A DNA stretch of 11,368 bases from JANNPJ01 sp031400005. Lineage in GTDB: Bacteria > Actinomycetota > Actinomycetes > Actinomycetales > Kineosporiaceae. How positions within the stretch are numbered: position 1 is the first letter of the stretch; each line of letters begins with the position of its first letter. The notes under the pieces are model-generated. The model searched no databases. It was given only the letters and a program-made list of their open reading frames with translations, and was not told where the DNA came from. The stretch spans positions 1 through 11,368 of the forward strand of contig JANNPJ010000030.1 of the NCBI GenBank assembly GCA_031400005.1. Direction: 5' to 3'. Below are positions 1 through 6,201 of this stretch, one piece after another. A program made the translations under genes and the position numbers.

Positions 1-329
1 GCGCCCGCGCCAAGGCCTTGACCACGGAGCAGTACGCCTCACCGCTGGCCAGCCGCCCCTACGACCTCCGTCACGCGGCCGTGTCGACCTGGCTGAACGG
101 TGGGGTCGCCCCGACCCAGGTCGCCGAGTGGGCCGGCCACAGCGTGGACGTCCTGCTGAAGATCTACGCCAAGTGCCTCGACGGCCAGGAGGACCTCGCG
201 CTCAAACGCATCGGCGCCGCACTCGGGCGCCCGACCAAGGCAGCAACGACCGCCAAGAAGGTCATCCCGAGCCCGAAGCGACCCCCACCGCCGAGGAACA
301 ATCCACCTACCCCACACGTCGGGCGCTAG
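1..329 (+). CDS. Tyrosine recombinase (integrase), C-terminal part, 5' end cut by window
   Basis: The frame is open from base 3 with no start of its own, so this is the C-terminal part of a longer gene; the TTG at 18 is internal. It carries the end of the tyrosine recombinase catalytic domain: YDLRH with the second catalytic Arg, AGHS with the third-box His, and IYAKCLDG with the likely nucleophilic Tyr. The phrase GGVAPTQVAEWAGHS followed by a Lys/Pro-rich tail is typical, as I know the family, of integrases of actinomycete integrative elements (pSAM2/SLP1-like) and some prophages. Such enzymes recombine element and chromosome att sites. The gene ends 137 bp from the 3' end of a tRNA on the opposite strand, which matches site-specific integration into that tRNA. 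Whether the full gene is intact cannot be judged here. Confidence 0.9.
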   Translation, partial: ARAKALTTEQYASPLASRPYDLRHAAVSTWLNGGVAPTQVAEWAGHSVDVLLKIYAKCLDGQEDLALKRIGAALGRPTKAATTAKKVIPSPKRPPPPRNNPPTPHVGR

Positions 330-354
330 TGCTCCTCGGCTGAGGCATCCATTT

Positions 355-374
355 TTAGGGGCGTATTAGGGGCG
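355..374. repeat. Two direct 9-bp repeats, possible integrase arm sites
   Basis: TTAGGGGCG occurs at 355-363 and again at 366-374, a period of 11 bp or about one helical turn. The pair lies between the integrase stop and the tRNA 3' end. Short direct repeats at this place are commonly arm-type binding sites for the integrase or an excisionase; that role is inferred from position only. Confidence 0.45.
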
Positions 375-399
375 ACCACCCGTAGATACCCGCCTAACA

Positions 400-413
400 C
401 CGGCCTCGGCCGG
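400..413. terminator. Short GC hairpin after the integrase gene
   Basis: CCGGC and GCCGG flank a CTCG tetraloop within 400-413, so a stable 5-bp hairpin can form, with one more C/G pair outside if the loop is shortened. It lies 71 bp after the integrase stop. There is no T-tract, so termination is only a possibility. Confidence 0.25.
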
Positions 414-466
414 ACACACCAAGATCCGCGATCAACGGAGTACCTGCAGGTGAGAGCCGATTTTGC

Positions 467-543
<77 letters not shown>

Positions 544-624
544 AGACGACCCGAGAGCCGCCGGAAAGCACCCTACCGACCTCAGGAGGTACGGCGCTCG
601 GAGCGGGGGCGATCGAGGCCAAGA

Positions 625-1503
625 TCAGGCCGGCTTGGCGTCGTCACCACGCACGTGCCGGGCCAGGTTGGACACATCCTCATCGCCGAAGCCCGCCTCG
701 ACCAGTTGCTCCTCCACCCGGGCCACCAAACGGGCGACGTCCAGTGGAAGGTCCATCGCCTCCGCTTCGCGCAACGCGATCCGGACATCCTTCAGGTGCA
801 GCGACGTCCGAAATCCCAGCGGGTACGAACCGCCGACCATGTTCGCGGCCCGGTTGCGCAGCACCCACGAGTCGGCCGCCCCGGCGCCGAGCGCCTCAAG
901 CAGCGCCTCCGCCGGCAGTCCGAACCGCTCGGCGAGCACCACACCCTCGGCCACCCCGGCGTATACCCCGGCCAGCACGACCTGGTTGACGGCCTTAGCC
1001 GCCTGGCCCGATCCGGCCGGGCCGAGATGGGTGATCCGCGCACCGAAGGCCGTCAGTACCGGCATCGCGAGCGCGACCGCGGCCTCGGTACCGCCGACGA
1101 ACACGGTGAGCGTGCCCTTCTGCGCGCCTTCGGACCCGCCGGAGACCGGGGCGTCAACGAACAGCCGCCCGTCGACGGCGAGCCGTTCAGCCAGGTCCCG
1201 GGCCAGTGACGGTGACGCCGTGGAGCAGTCGACCAGCACCGATCCCGCGGGCAAGGTGGACGCGACGCCGGCCGCGCCGAAGACGACAGCCTCCAGGTCC
1301 GGGTCGTCCGATACGCACGTCAGGACGGCATCGGCGCCCTCGGCGGCAGCGGCAGCGGTCTCCGCCCGGACTGCACCCAGGTCGGCCAGCGGCTCCTCAC
1401 GGTGCCGGGTCCGGTTCCAGACCGTGACGTGATGCCCCGCTTTGATCAGGTGCCGAGCCATCGGCGCCCCCATCGTGCCCAGCCCGACCACGCCGACCTT
1501 CAT
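625..1503 (-). CDS. NAD(P)-dependent beta-hydroxyacid dehydrogenase (3-hydroxyisobutyrate dehydrogenase family)
   Basis: A 292-aa cytoplasmic oxidoreductase, the usual family length. Residues 7-14 hold the Rossmann loop GLGTMGAP. Residues 117-138 hold the substrate loop DAPVSGG...GTLTVFVGG. The catalytic Lys is K170 in GSGQAAKAVNQ with N173, and the C-terminal helical domain contains KDVRIALREA. Family members oxidise 3-hydroxyisobutyrate (valine breakdown) or reduce tartronate semialdehyde and similar acids; motifs alone do not settle the substrate. The start is the ATG at 1503, with GGAAGG 7 nt before it; a 14-residue extension to a start at 1545 is open but precedes the conserved MKVGVVGLG and is unlikely. 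No valine- or glyoxylate-pathway genes are adjacent. The tRNA lies 81 bp downstream on the same strand. Confidence 0.93.
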   Translation of the reverse strand: MKVGVVGLGTMGAPMARHLIKAGHHVTVWNRTRHREEPLADLGAVRAETAAAAAEGADAVLTCVSDDPDLEAVVFGAAGVASTLPAGSVLVDCSTASPSLARDLAERLAVDGRLFVDAPVSGGSEGAQKGTLTVFVGGTEAAVALAMPVLTAFGARITHLGPAGSGQAAKAVNQVVLAGVYAGVAEGVVLAERFGLPAEALLEALGAGAADSWVLRNRAANMVGGSYPLGFRTSLHLKDVRIALREAEAMDLPLDVARLVARVEEQLVEAGFGDEDVSNLARHVRGDDAKPA

Positions 1504-1560
1504 CGCAAAACCTTCCGTCGCTCCGCCATGGCTCGACGATCCCATAGTGGACGTCGACAG

Positions 1561-1585
1561 CGGCGTTCCGGGCGTCGGAACGCCG
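1561..1585 (-). terminator. Hairpin terminator after the DUF4259 gene
   Basis: CGGCGTTCCG (1561-1570) and CGGAACGCCG (1576-1585) form a perfect 10-bp stem with a 5-nt loop. It lies 15 bp past the stop of the minus-strand DUF4259 gene and upstream of the oxidoreductase gene. There is no T-tract, as is common for actinobacterial terminators. It should separate the two minus-strand genes. Confidence 0.7.
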
Positions 1586-1600
1586 GGAGTGCGACGTCGC

Positions 1601-2020
1601 TCAGGTATCGCCGTTCAGCTCGGCCCGGACCAGGGCAATCGACGTCAACCATCCGGAGAACTGGTCGCCTTCGGCCCATTCACCCCGCAGTTCGGTGCCC
1701 TCGCCGGTGACCAGATCGAGCGCCTGGACCGCCATCGACGCGAGATCGCTCGGCAGATCGAGGAATTCACCAGCGACGAGGAAGTCCGGGGCATACGGGG
1801 TATCGATCCGCCGGGCGTTCGGCTGATGCGCCGCGACCACCGCCGCCCCGGCCACGACCTCCGATCCGTCGTTCAGCTCCAGGTAATCCACTTCATCGAG
1901 CGCAGCGAAAAATGTCTTTCGAAGTATCGCCGCGCGTTCGGCCTTAGGTGCATGATCGAGATCGTCACACCAGTCGGCCGCCACATCGTTGTCGAACGGT
2001 CCGAGGTCCCAGGTCCCCAC
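1601..2020 (-). CDS. DUF4259 domain-containing protein
   Basis: A 139-aa soluble protein. The opening MGTWDLGPFDNDVAADW closely follows the conserved N-terminal signature of DUF4259 (G-T-W-x-x-G-P-F-D-N-D-x-A-A-D), and the length is usual for the family. No catalytic motif is known to me and the biological role is unknown. The start is GTG at 2020: the signature begins there, and GGGGAG lies about 10 nt upstream. There is no close partner: 97 bp and a hairpin separate it from the downstream oxidoreductase, and the upstream gene is on the other strand. Confidence 0.88.
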   Translation of the reverse strand: MGTWDLGPFDNDVAADWCDDLDHAPKAERAAILRKTFFAALDEVDYLELNDGSEVVAGAAVVAAHQPNARRIDTPYAPDFLVAGEFLDLPSDLASMAVQALDLVTGEGTELRGEWAEGDQFSGWLTSIALVRAELNGDT

Positions 2021-2332
2021 GGTGTGTCAACTCCCCATTCCGTCACTGAGCATGAGTTCCGCAAGCTACACCGCCTCGTGACCTCCTCCGACTCATTGCC
2101 GCTCTGAGCAGCCCACAGCGATGCCCAGATCCCAGGAAACCCGCACCAACCGCCCCCTTGGTGCGACGCTCGTCTCCCCCCAGGAGCTGACCCCGAGCCG
2201 ACCCGGTTCATCCCCCGGGTTGATGTGGCTGCTGGTGCTCGACCCGCAGGCTGTACGTAGTCGCTGACAGCCTCGGACAGCGACGGGCAGGACAGCCGAA
2301 TGCACCGGGTAGCTCGCGGAGGGGAAAGAACC
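2021..2332. other. Intergenic region between divergent genes, no gene seen
   Basis: About 310 bp separate the DUF4259 start (minus) from the small membrane protein start (plus), so it should hold two promoters. A 6-bp inverted repeat ACCCGG/CCGGGT (2201-2206, 2215-2220) could form a hairpin. GACAGC occurs three times in the same direction (2266-2271, 2276-2281, 2291-2296). I recognised no -35/-10 pair, riboswitch or RNA gene. Long minus-strand frames crossing it lack protein-like composition. Confidence 0.5.
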
Positions 2333-2608
2333 ATGACTATCAGCCTGATCATTGTCGTCCCAGGTGTTGCCTTACTTCTGATCGCTGCTTTCGCAGGTCT
2401 CGTCACCACCTACGGGCACAGAACTGACGACGGCCTGGTCGCACCGCGCAATGCCGGATTCGGTGAGTCTGCTCGATTGATGCGCGCCGAAGCCATCCGC
2501 GAGCAGGCTCGCACCGATCTCAAGGCCCTCACCTCGCGCACGACCGGCTCGGCCCTGGCCATGCCGGTGACCGCCGCACCGAAGCAGGCCGACCGGCGGG
2601 CCGCCTGA
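2333..2608 (+). CDS. Small single-pass membrane protein, unknown function
   Basis: A 91-aa protein whose residues 3-24 form one hydrophobic segment (ISLIIVVPGVALLLIAAFAG). A cytoplasmic-looking, Arg/Ala-rich tail follows, with a predicted helical stretch around ESARLMRAEAIREQARTDL (about 44-62). The ATG at 2333 is preferred to the earlier start at 2300 because GGAGGGG lies about 8 nt before it and the hydrophobic segment follows directly. I do not recognise a family. It is the only plus-strand gene between the tRNA and the alcohol dehydrogenase, and it ends 25 bp before a strong hairpin that also closes the facing kinase gene. Confidence 0.65.
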   Translation: MTISLIIVVPGVALLLIAAFAGLVTTYGHRTDDGLVAPRNAGFGESARLMRAEAIREQARTDLKALTSRTTGSALAMPVTAAPKQADRRAA

Positions 2609-2633
2609 CCGGCACCCGACCGCTGACTCTCGC

Positions 2634-2664
2634 CGAACCGATGACCAGCTGGTTCATCGGTTCG
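2634..2664. terminator. Bidirectional terminator hairpin between convergent genes
   Basis: CGAACCGATGA (2634-2644) pairs perfectly with TCATCGGTTCG (2654-2664). The 9-nt loop CCAGCTGGT can itself pair CCAG with CTGG. It lies 25 bp after the small membrane protein stop and includes the stop codon of the minus-strand kinase gene (2654-2656), so it can serve both transcripts. Confidence 0.75.
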
Positions 2665-3682
2665 AAGCCACCGGATCGAGGCCGGCCAACTGGTCCAGCT
2701 CAGCGAGGTCAGTACTCAGGCGCTCTGCCACGAGGCCCGCGTGCTTGCTTTCGGCTTGGCCGTATCCGCGCGGGATCGGCTCAACGACCATGATCAGGCC
2801 GAGGTAGATCCGGTAGAGCAACAGTCGCCGCCGTGCGCTCGGGTCCAGCGGCAGCACCGTCCCGGATTCCTGGTAGCCGCGGATGAAGTCCTCGTCGTCC
2901 CGGATCTCGCCGAAGAGCGCTGCCGAAGCGAAGTCCATCACCGGGTCGCCCCACATCGCTCGCTCACCATCGATCACTCCGCTGATCCTGGGCCGGCCGT
3001 CCAGATCGACCAGGACATTGCCGTCCCACAAATCAAAATGCACAAGGCAAGGGACGCGAACCGCGCCCAGATCGTTGACACATGCGTCCAGGGCGCGTCG
3101 AACCCGACGTGGATCGACCGGAAGCTCGGCTCGGTATCGATCCGCATCATTGAGGACGGCGTCCATCATGGCGGCAAACGCTTCACCCCACCGCGCGGTC
3201 AACCCACCGGTCGACTGAGATGGGTAACCGAAGGCCGGACCCGTGACCGCGTGCATCGCCGCCACGATCCGGCCCAGTTCGGCCCGTAACGGACCGCGCG
3301 CCGCATCTGACACCCCCGAACCGAACCAGGGGACGCCCGGCAGTTCGGTGACCAGAAGAGCTTGGCCGCCACCCAGATTCGGGGCCAGGTCCAGCAGAGC
3401 GATCACCTCGGGGACGGGAAGCGCGGCCTGCTCCTTCGCCGTGGCGTAGAACAGCGCTTCGGTGGTGACGATCCCCTGTTCGTACGTCATCGCCGCTCCC
3501 CTCGGGTCCGGCGACAATTTCAGGACCACGCCCGGCCTATCAGCGAAGGTCAACCGGTAGACGCTGTTGAAGGTGCCTCCCGCCAGGAGCGACCTCTCGG
3601 TCATCGGTGAGTCGATGCCCGAGCGCACGAGGAGGTCCTGGAGGTCCTGCACACCGAGGAACCGGCGATGGGCATTAGCCAC
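2654..3682 (-). CDS. Aminoglycoside phosphotransferase (APH)-fold kinase
   Basis: A 342-aa soluble protein with the APH/choline-kinase fold. An ATP-binding N-lobe has GGTFNSVYRL (35-44), Lys in VVLKLSP (K55) and Glu in TTEALFY (E76). The C-lobe has the catalytic loop LVHFDLWDGN (H215, D217, N222) and the metal site VIDGERAMWGDP (D238). The substrate could be a small hydroxylated metabolite or an antibiotic; sequence alone does not say, and these distant homologues are usually not proven resistance enzymes. The GTG start at 3682 lies inside the upstream LysE-type gene, which ends at 3675, giving an 8-bp overlap and probable translational coupling; GGTGG lies 6 nt before it. The kinase is the last gene of the run and its stop codon lies in the terminator stem. 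Confidence 0.88.
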   Translation of the reverse strand: MANAHRRFLGVQDLQDLLVRSGIDSPMTERSLLAGGTFNSVYRLTFADRPGVVLKLSPDPRGAAMTYEQGIVTTEALFYATAKEQAALPVPEVIALLDLAPNLGGGQALLVTELPGVPWFGSGVSDAARGPLRAELGRIVAAMHAVTGPAFGYPSQSTGGLTARWGEAFAAMMDAVLNDADRYRAELPVDPRRVRRALDACVNDLGAVRVPCLVHFDLWDGNVLVDLDGRPRISGVIDGERAMWGDPVMDFASAALFGEIRDDEDFIRGYQESGTVLPLDPSARRRLLLYRIYLGLIMVVEPIPRGYGQAESKHAGLVAERLSTDLAELDQLAGLDPVASNR

Positions 3683-4316
3683 GACTGGCCACCGCTAACC
3701 GGACACCCATCGCAATCAGAATCGAACCCATCACCCGGTGCAGGAGCTTGGCGAGTTGCGGGCGTTTCAGGGCGCGGCCAGCCTGGGACAGCAGATAAGT
3801 CACGCCGGGGTACCAGGTCATCAACACCGCCGCGTGCGCAACGAGCAAGACGGTCGCCACCGGAACCACCGAATCCCCCGGTCCGATGAACTGGGGGAAG
3901 ATCGTGGTGTAGAAGAGGCCGACCTTCGGGTTGAGCAGATCCCCGAGCAAGCCCCGCTGTAACCCGCCGCTGAGCGACATCGTCTCGCGTGGTTCGGCGT
4001 CAAGAACGGCAGGGCTCGAGTGACGGCGTGCCGAGAGCAGGGCCTGGATGCCGAGCCACACCAGGTACACCGCACCGGCCAACCGCAGCGTTTGATAGGC
4101 CGTGGCCGAGGCCGCCAGTAAGGCGGCGAGCCCAGCGAGCGAGACAATCGCCCAGAACACCTTGCCCAGGGTGAGCCCGAGGGAGGCACCGACCGCTGCG
4201 CGCTGGCCGCCCAGACTCGCGCAGCGCAGCACCACGGCCAGATTCGCCCCCGGGGTCGCAGCCAGGACCAGACACAGCCCGACGAATGCCAACAGCTCTT
4301 GCCACCCGAGATTCAC
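3675..4316 (-). CDS. LysE/RhtB-family exporter
   Basis: A 213-aa inner-membrane protein of the LysE superfamily, the usual length. It has about six hydrophobic segments, the N-terminal signature LAATPGANLAVVL (18-30) followed by GxxxGxxLG (43-51), and the mid-protein motif GLLGDLLNPKVGLFYTTIFPQF (122-143). Family members export amino acids, homoserine lactones or related small solutes by proton exchange; the substrate here is unknown. The start is uncertain: GTG at 4316 gives the usual N-terminus, while the frame stays open to a GTG at 4352 through a Gly/Pro-rich stretch that does not look like this family. No strong ribosome binding site precedes either. It lies 68 bp after the flavodoxin gene and overlaps the kinase gene by 8 bp, so the three genes probably share a transcript. 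Confidence 0.9.
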   Translation of the reverse strand: MNLGWQELLAFVGLCLVLAATPGANLAVVLRCASLGGQRAAVGASLGLTLGKVFWAIVSLAGLAALLAASATAYQTLRLAGAVYLVWLGIQALLSARRHSSPAVLDAEPRETMSLSGGLQRGLLGDLLNPKVGLFYTTIFPQFIGPGDSVVPVATVLLVAHAAVLMTWYPGVTYLLSQAGRALKRPQLAKLLHRVMGSILIAMGVRLAVASRG

Positions 4317-4384
4317 CGGACCAGGATGGCAGCCGCCCGAGCCAAGGTCCACGCCACGGTGACCCGAGGTCTTCTCAGCGAACC

Positions 4385-4915
4385 TCAGATATTCTTCTGG
4401 TCAACACGTTTGGTGACGATCGGGGTGGCGAGTTCGACACCCCAGAGCCGGGCCCGAGATCGTTCACCCTCGACCAATGGTCCAGGCGTGCCCTGGACAT
4501 AGAACGTCATGGGTTCGGCGGCGGCCCTGAATCCTTTGCCCCGCAATCTGCGTTGCGCCGCTCTGGCCGCTGATCCTGGGACCCACCGTTTGTCGACTCG
4601 GGTATCGAAGGCGACGGTCGGCACCGAAGCCGATCCGGACACCGCATCCAGCCACTCCCGAATCCCCCCGGATGTGGACACGACGTGTCCGCCGGCTTGC
4701 CTGGCGGCGTCCTCACGGGTCTGCGGCCGGCTCATTCCGAAGGCGTGAGTTGGCCCACCAACCACCAGAAGGACGACGTCCGCACCGATGTCGGTCGGAG
4801 CGGAGCCCACTTCGACGACGTCGACCGGCACCCGGGTGGACAGGCCCTCCCCGATCGCCGAAGCGATCGTCTCGGTGTTCCCGAACATGGACTCGAACAC
4901 GACCAGCGCACGCAT
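4385..4915 (-). CDS. Flavodoxin-domain protein
   Basis: A 176-aa cytoplasmic protein with a flavodoxin-like FMN domain. The phosphate-binding loop is ESMFGNTETIA (8-18), in the form (T/S)-x-(T/F)-G-N-T. A central strand VVLLVVGGPTHAFGMSRPQTR (about 47-67) carries the second flavin-contacting loop. It should bind FMN and carry electrons or act as a small flavin oxidoreductase; partners are unknown. The ATG at 4915 is well supported by GGAGG 9 nt upstream; the frame is open seven codons further. It is divergent from the zinc alcohol dehydrogenase gene, with a 135-bp shared control region, and it leads the run flavodoxin, LysE-type exporter, APH-fold kinase. Confidence 0.88.
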   Translation of the reverse strand: MRALVVFESMFGNTETIASAIGEGLSTRVPVDVVEVGSAPTDIGADVVLLVVGGPTHAFGMSRPQTREDAARQAGGHVVSTSGGIREWLDAVSGSASVPTVAFDTRVDKRWVPGSAARAAQRRLRGKGFRAAAEPMTFYVQGTPGPLVEGERSRARLWGVELATPIVTKRVDQKNI

Positions 4916-4979
4916 GGTTTCCGCCTCCTCAAGCACGGTTCTTACACCTTGAGTCTGGTACTCGGCGCCGGCCGGTGAC

Positions 4980-4994
4980 AGGGCCGAAAGTCCT
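4980..4994. promoter_or_regulatory. DosR/OsdR-like binding site in divergent promoter region
   Basis: GGGCCGAAAGTCC (4981-4993) matches 11 of 13 core positions of the DosR (DevR) consensus GGGACTWWAGTCC. The outer flanks match poorly (12 of 20 overall). It lies about 65 bp upstream of the flavodoxin start and 57 bp upstream of the dehydrogenase start, and it touches the possible -35 element of the dehydrogenase promoter. In mycobacteria and streptomycetes this motif marks genes induced by low oxygen or nitric oxide. The match is by eye. Confidence 0.45.
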
Positions 4995-5024
4995 TTACCG
5001 TTAAGTGGTCACGTCACTTACGCT
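4995..5024 (+). promoter_or_regulatory. Possible promoter with overlapping operator for the alcohol dehydrogenase
   Basis: TTACCG (4995-5000) and TACGCT (5019-5024) are separated by 18 bp and would start transcription near 5031. Between them lies a perfect inverted repeat, TAAGTG (5002-5007) and CACTTA (5015-5020) around a 7-bp centre. A protein bound there would cover the spacer and the start of the -10 element, the usual place for a repressor. The promoter hexamers are weak matches; the inverted repeat is clear. Confidence 0.5.
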
Positions 5025-5050
5025 GGGATGGCTCGGCTGGAGGAGGAGTG

Positions 5051-6070
5051 ATGTTGGCCTGGATCGTCGACGGTTCGGCGGGATCTGTCGATCCTTCGTC
5101 GGGGCGGATCACCGGCTCGCTCCGCCAGGTGGAACTACCCGATCCGGAGCCGGGTCCGGGTGAGGTCCGGGTCCGGGTGACCGCCTGCGGGGTCTGTCGG
5201 ACCGACCTGCACCTGGCCGAAGGCGACCTGCCCGCGAAGCGTCCCGGAACCGTACCGGGGCACGAGGTCGTCGGCGTCGTCGATCGGCTGGGACCGGGCA
5301 GCGAGCGCTTCACCCTCGGTGACCGGATCGGCATCGCCTGGCTGCGCAGCACCTGCGGATGCTGTCGCTGGTGCCGACGCGGCGCCGAAAATCTCTGCCC
5401 TAATGCCACATTCACTGGCTGGGACGCCGACGGCGGTTACGCCGAGTTCACGCTCGCCCCGGAAGCGTACGCATACCGGCTCCCGCCCGATCTGGACGAC
5501 GTTCACGCGGCACCCCTGCTGTGCGCCGGGATCGTGGGTTATCGCGCGCTGCGGCGTACCGGGTTGCCCCCAGGCGGCCGATTGGGCATCTACGGGTTTG
5601 GGTCGTCCGCTCACCTCGTCGCCCAGGTTGCGATGGCCCAAGGCGCGCGGGTCCACGTCCTGACCCGCTCGGCTCGGGCGCGGCATTTAGCAGCAAGGCT
5701 CGGCGCAGCCTCCGTCGGGGCGGCAACTGACCCGCCACCCGAGCCCCTGGACGCGGCGATCATCTTCGCTCCGGCCGGCGAACTGGTGCCGCCGGCTCTG
5801 CGGGCCATCGACCGCGGCGGCGTACTCGTGCTGGCCGGGATCCACCTGAGCGACCTGCCGTCGCTGAACTACCAGCGCGAACTTTTCCTGGAGAGGGAGA
5901 TACGCAGTGTGACGGCGAACACCCGAGCCGACGGCGAGGAATTCCTCCGACTCGCCGCGGCGCTCGGCGTCGTCGCAACCGTCGTCCGCAGACCGATGTC
6001 GGCGGCCGCACTCACCATGGCAGACCTCGCCACCAACGCCTACGAGGGTGCAGCAGTGCTTATTCCCTGA
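5051..6070 (+). CDS. Zinc-dependent alcohol dehydrogenase (MDR superfamily)
   Basis: A 339-aa cytoplasmic medium-chain dehydrogenase with both zinc sites. Catalytic zinc ligands: C49 in GVCRTD, H71-E72 in GHEVVG, and C158 in LLCAGIVGY. Structural zinc: C102, C105, C108 and C116 in the spacing C-x2-C-x2-C-x7-C. The cofactor domain has GIYGFGSSAH (179-188), the G-x-G-x-x-A loop type. It should interconvert alcohols and aldehydes using NAD(P). It resembles the actinobacterial AdhA-type enzymes that occur in hypoxia/dormancy gene sets (for example the SCO0199 group), but that placement is from memory. The start is ATG at 5051, with GGAGG 7 nt upstream; the GTG at 5048 is possible. One rare TTA codon occurs at 5687. 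Confidence 0.93.
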   Translation: MLAWIVDGSAGSVDPSSGRITGSLRQVELPDPEPGPGEVRVRVTACGVCRTDLHLAEGDLPAKRPGTVPGHEVVGVVDRLGPGSERFTLGDRIGIAWLRSTCGCCRWCRRGAENLCPNATFTGWDADGGYAEFTLAPEAYAYRLPPDLDDVHAAPLLCAGIVGYRALRRTGLPPGGRLGIYGFGSSAHLVAQVAMAQGARVHVLTRSARARHLAARLGAASVGAATDPPPEPLDAAIIFAPAGELVPPALRAIDRGGVLVLAGIHLSDLPSLNYQRELFLEREIRSVTANTRADGEEFLRLAAALGVVATVVRRPMSAAALTMADLATNAYEGAAVLIP

Positions 6071-6117
6071 TCACTGCCGCAACTCGATCTGCCTGCGACA
6101 ACGTCCCCAGCTAGGGT

Positions 6118-6134
6118 GAGTGTTTCGAGCACTC
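6118..6134. promoter_or_regulatory. Inverted repeat upstream of the PfpI gene
   Basis: GAGTG (6118-6122) and CACTC (6130-6134) form a perfect 5-bp inverted repeat around a 7-bp centre. The inner core AGTG-N7-CACT is identical in bases and spacing to that in the dehydrogenase promoter (5004-5018). A weak promoter, CTGCCT (6089-6094) and TAGGGT (6112-6117) with 17-bp spacing, would place the repeat over the transcription start, fitting a repressor site. A short hairpin acting as a terminator for the dehydrogenase gene is the alternative. Confidence 0.45.
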
Positions 6135-6201
6135 TCACGGCGGTCGGACGGAGGTTCGCCGATCGCTGCAAGAGTCGCGACAAGCCCAAGGAGACGAAAG
6201 C

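Noticed and set aside
1442..2107. Plus-strand 221-aa frame across the DUF4259 gene
   Set aside because: It is antisense to the well-supported DUF4259 gene and has no protein-like domain or ribosome binding site.
1873..2409. Minus-strand 178-aa frame covering the 2021-2332 gap
   Set aside because: It overlaps the DUF4259 start in another frame and the membrane protein gene on the other strand. Composition is Ser/Arg/Gly-rich and irregular.
5687..5689. TTA codon in the dehydrogenase gene as a bldA-type control
   Set aside because: One TTA codon is weak evidence and the genus is not known to be Streptomyces.
6095..6112. Second DosR-like site before the PfpI gene (GGGAC half on the minus strand)
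   Set aside because: Only one half-site matches; the other half does not fit the consensus.
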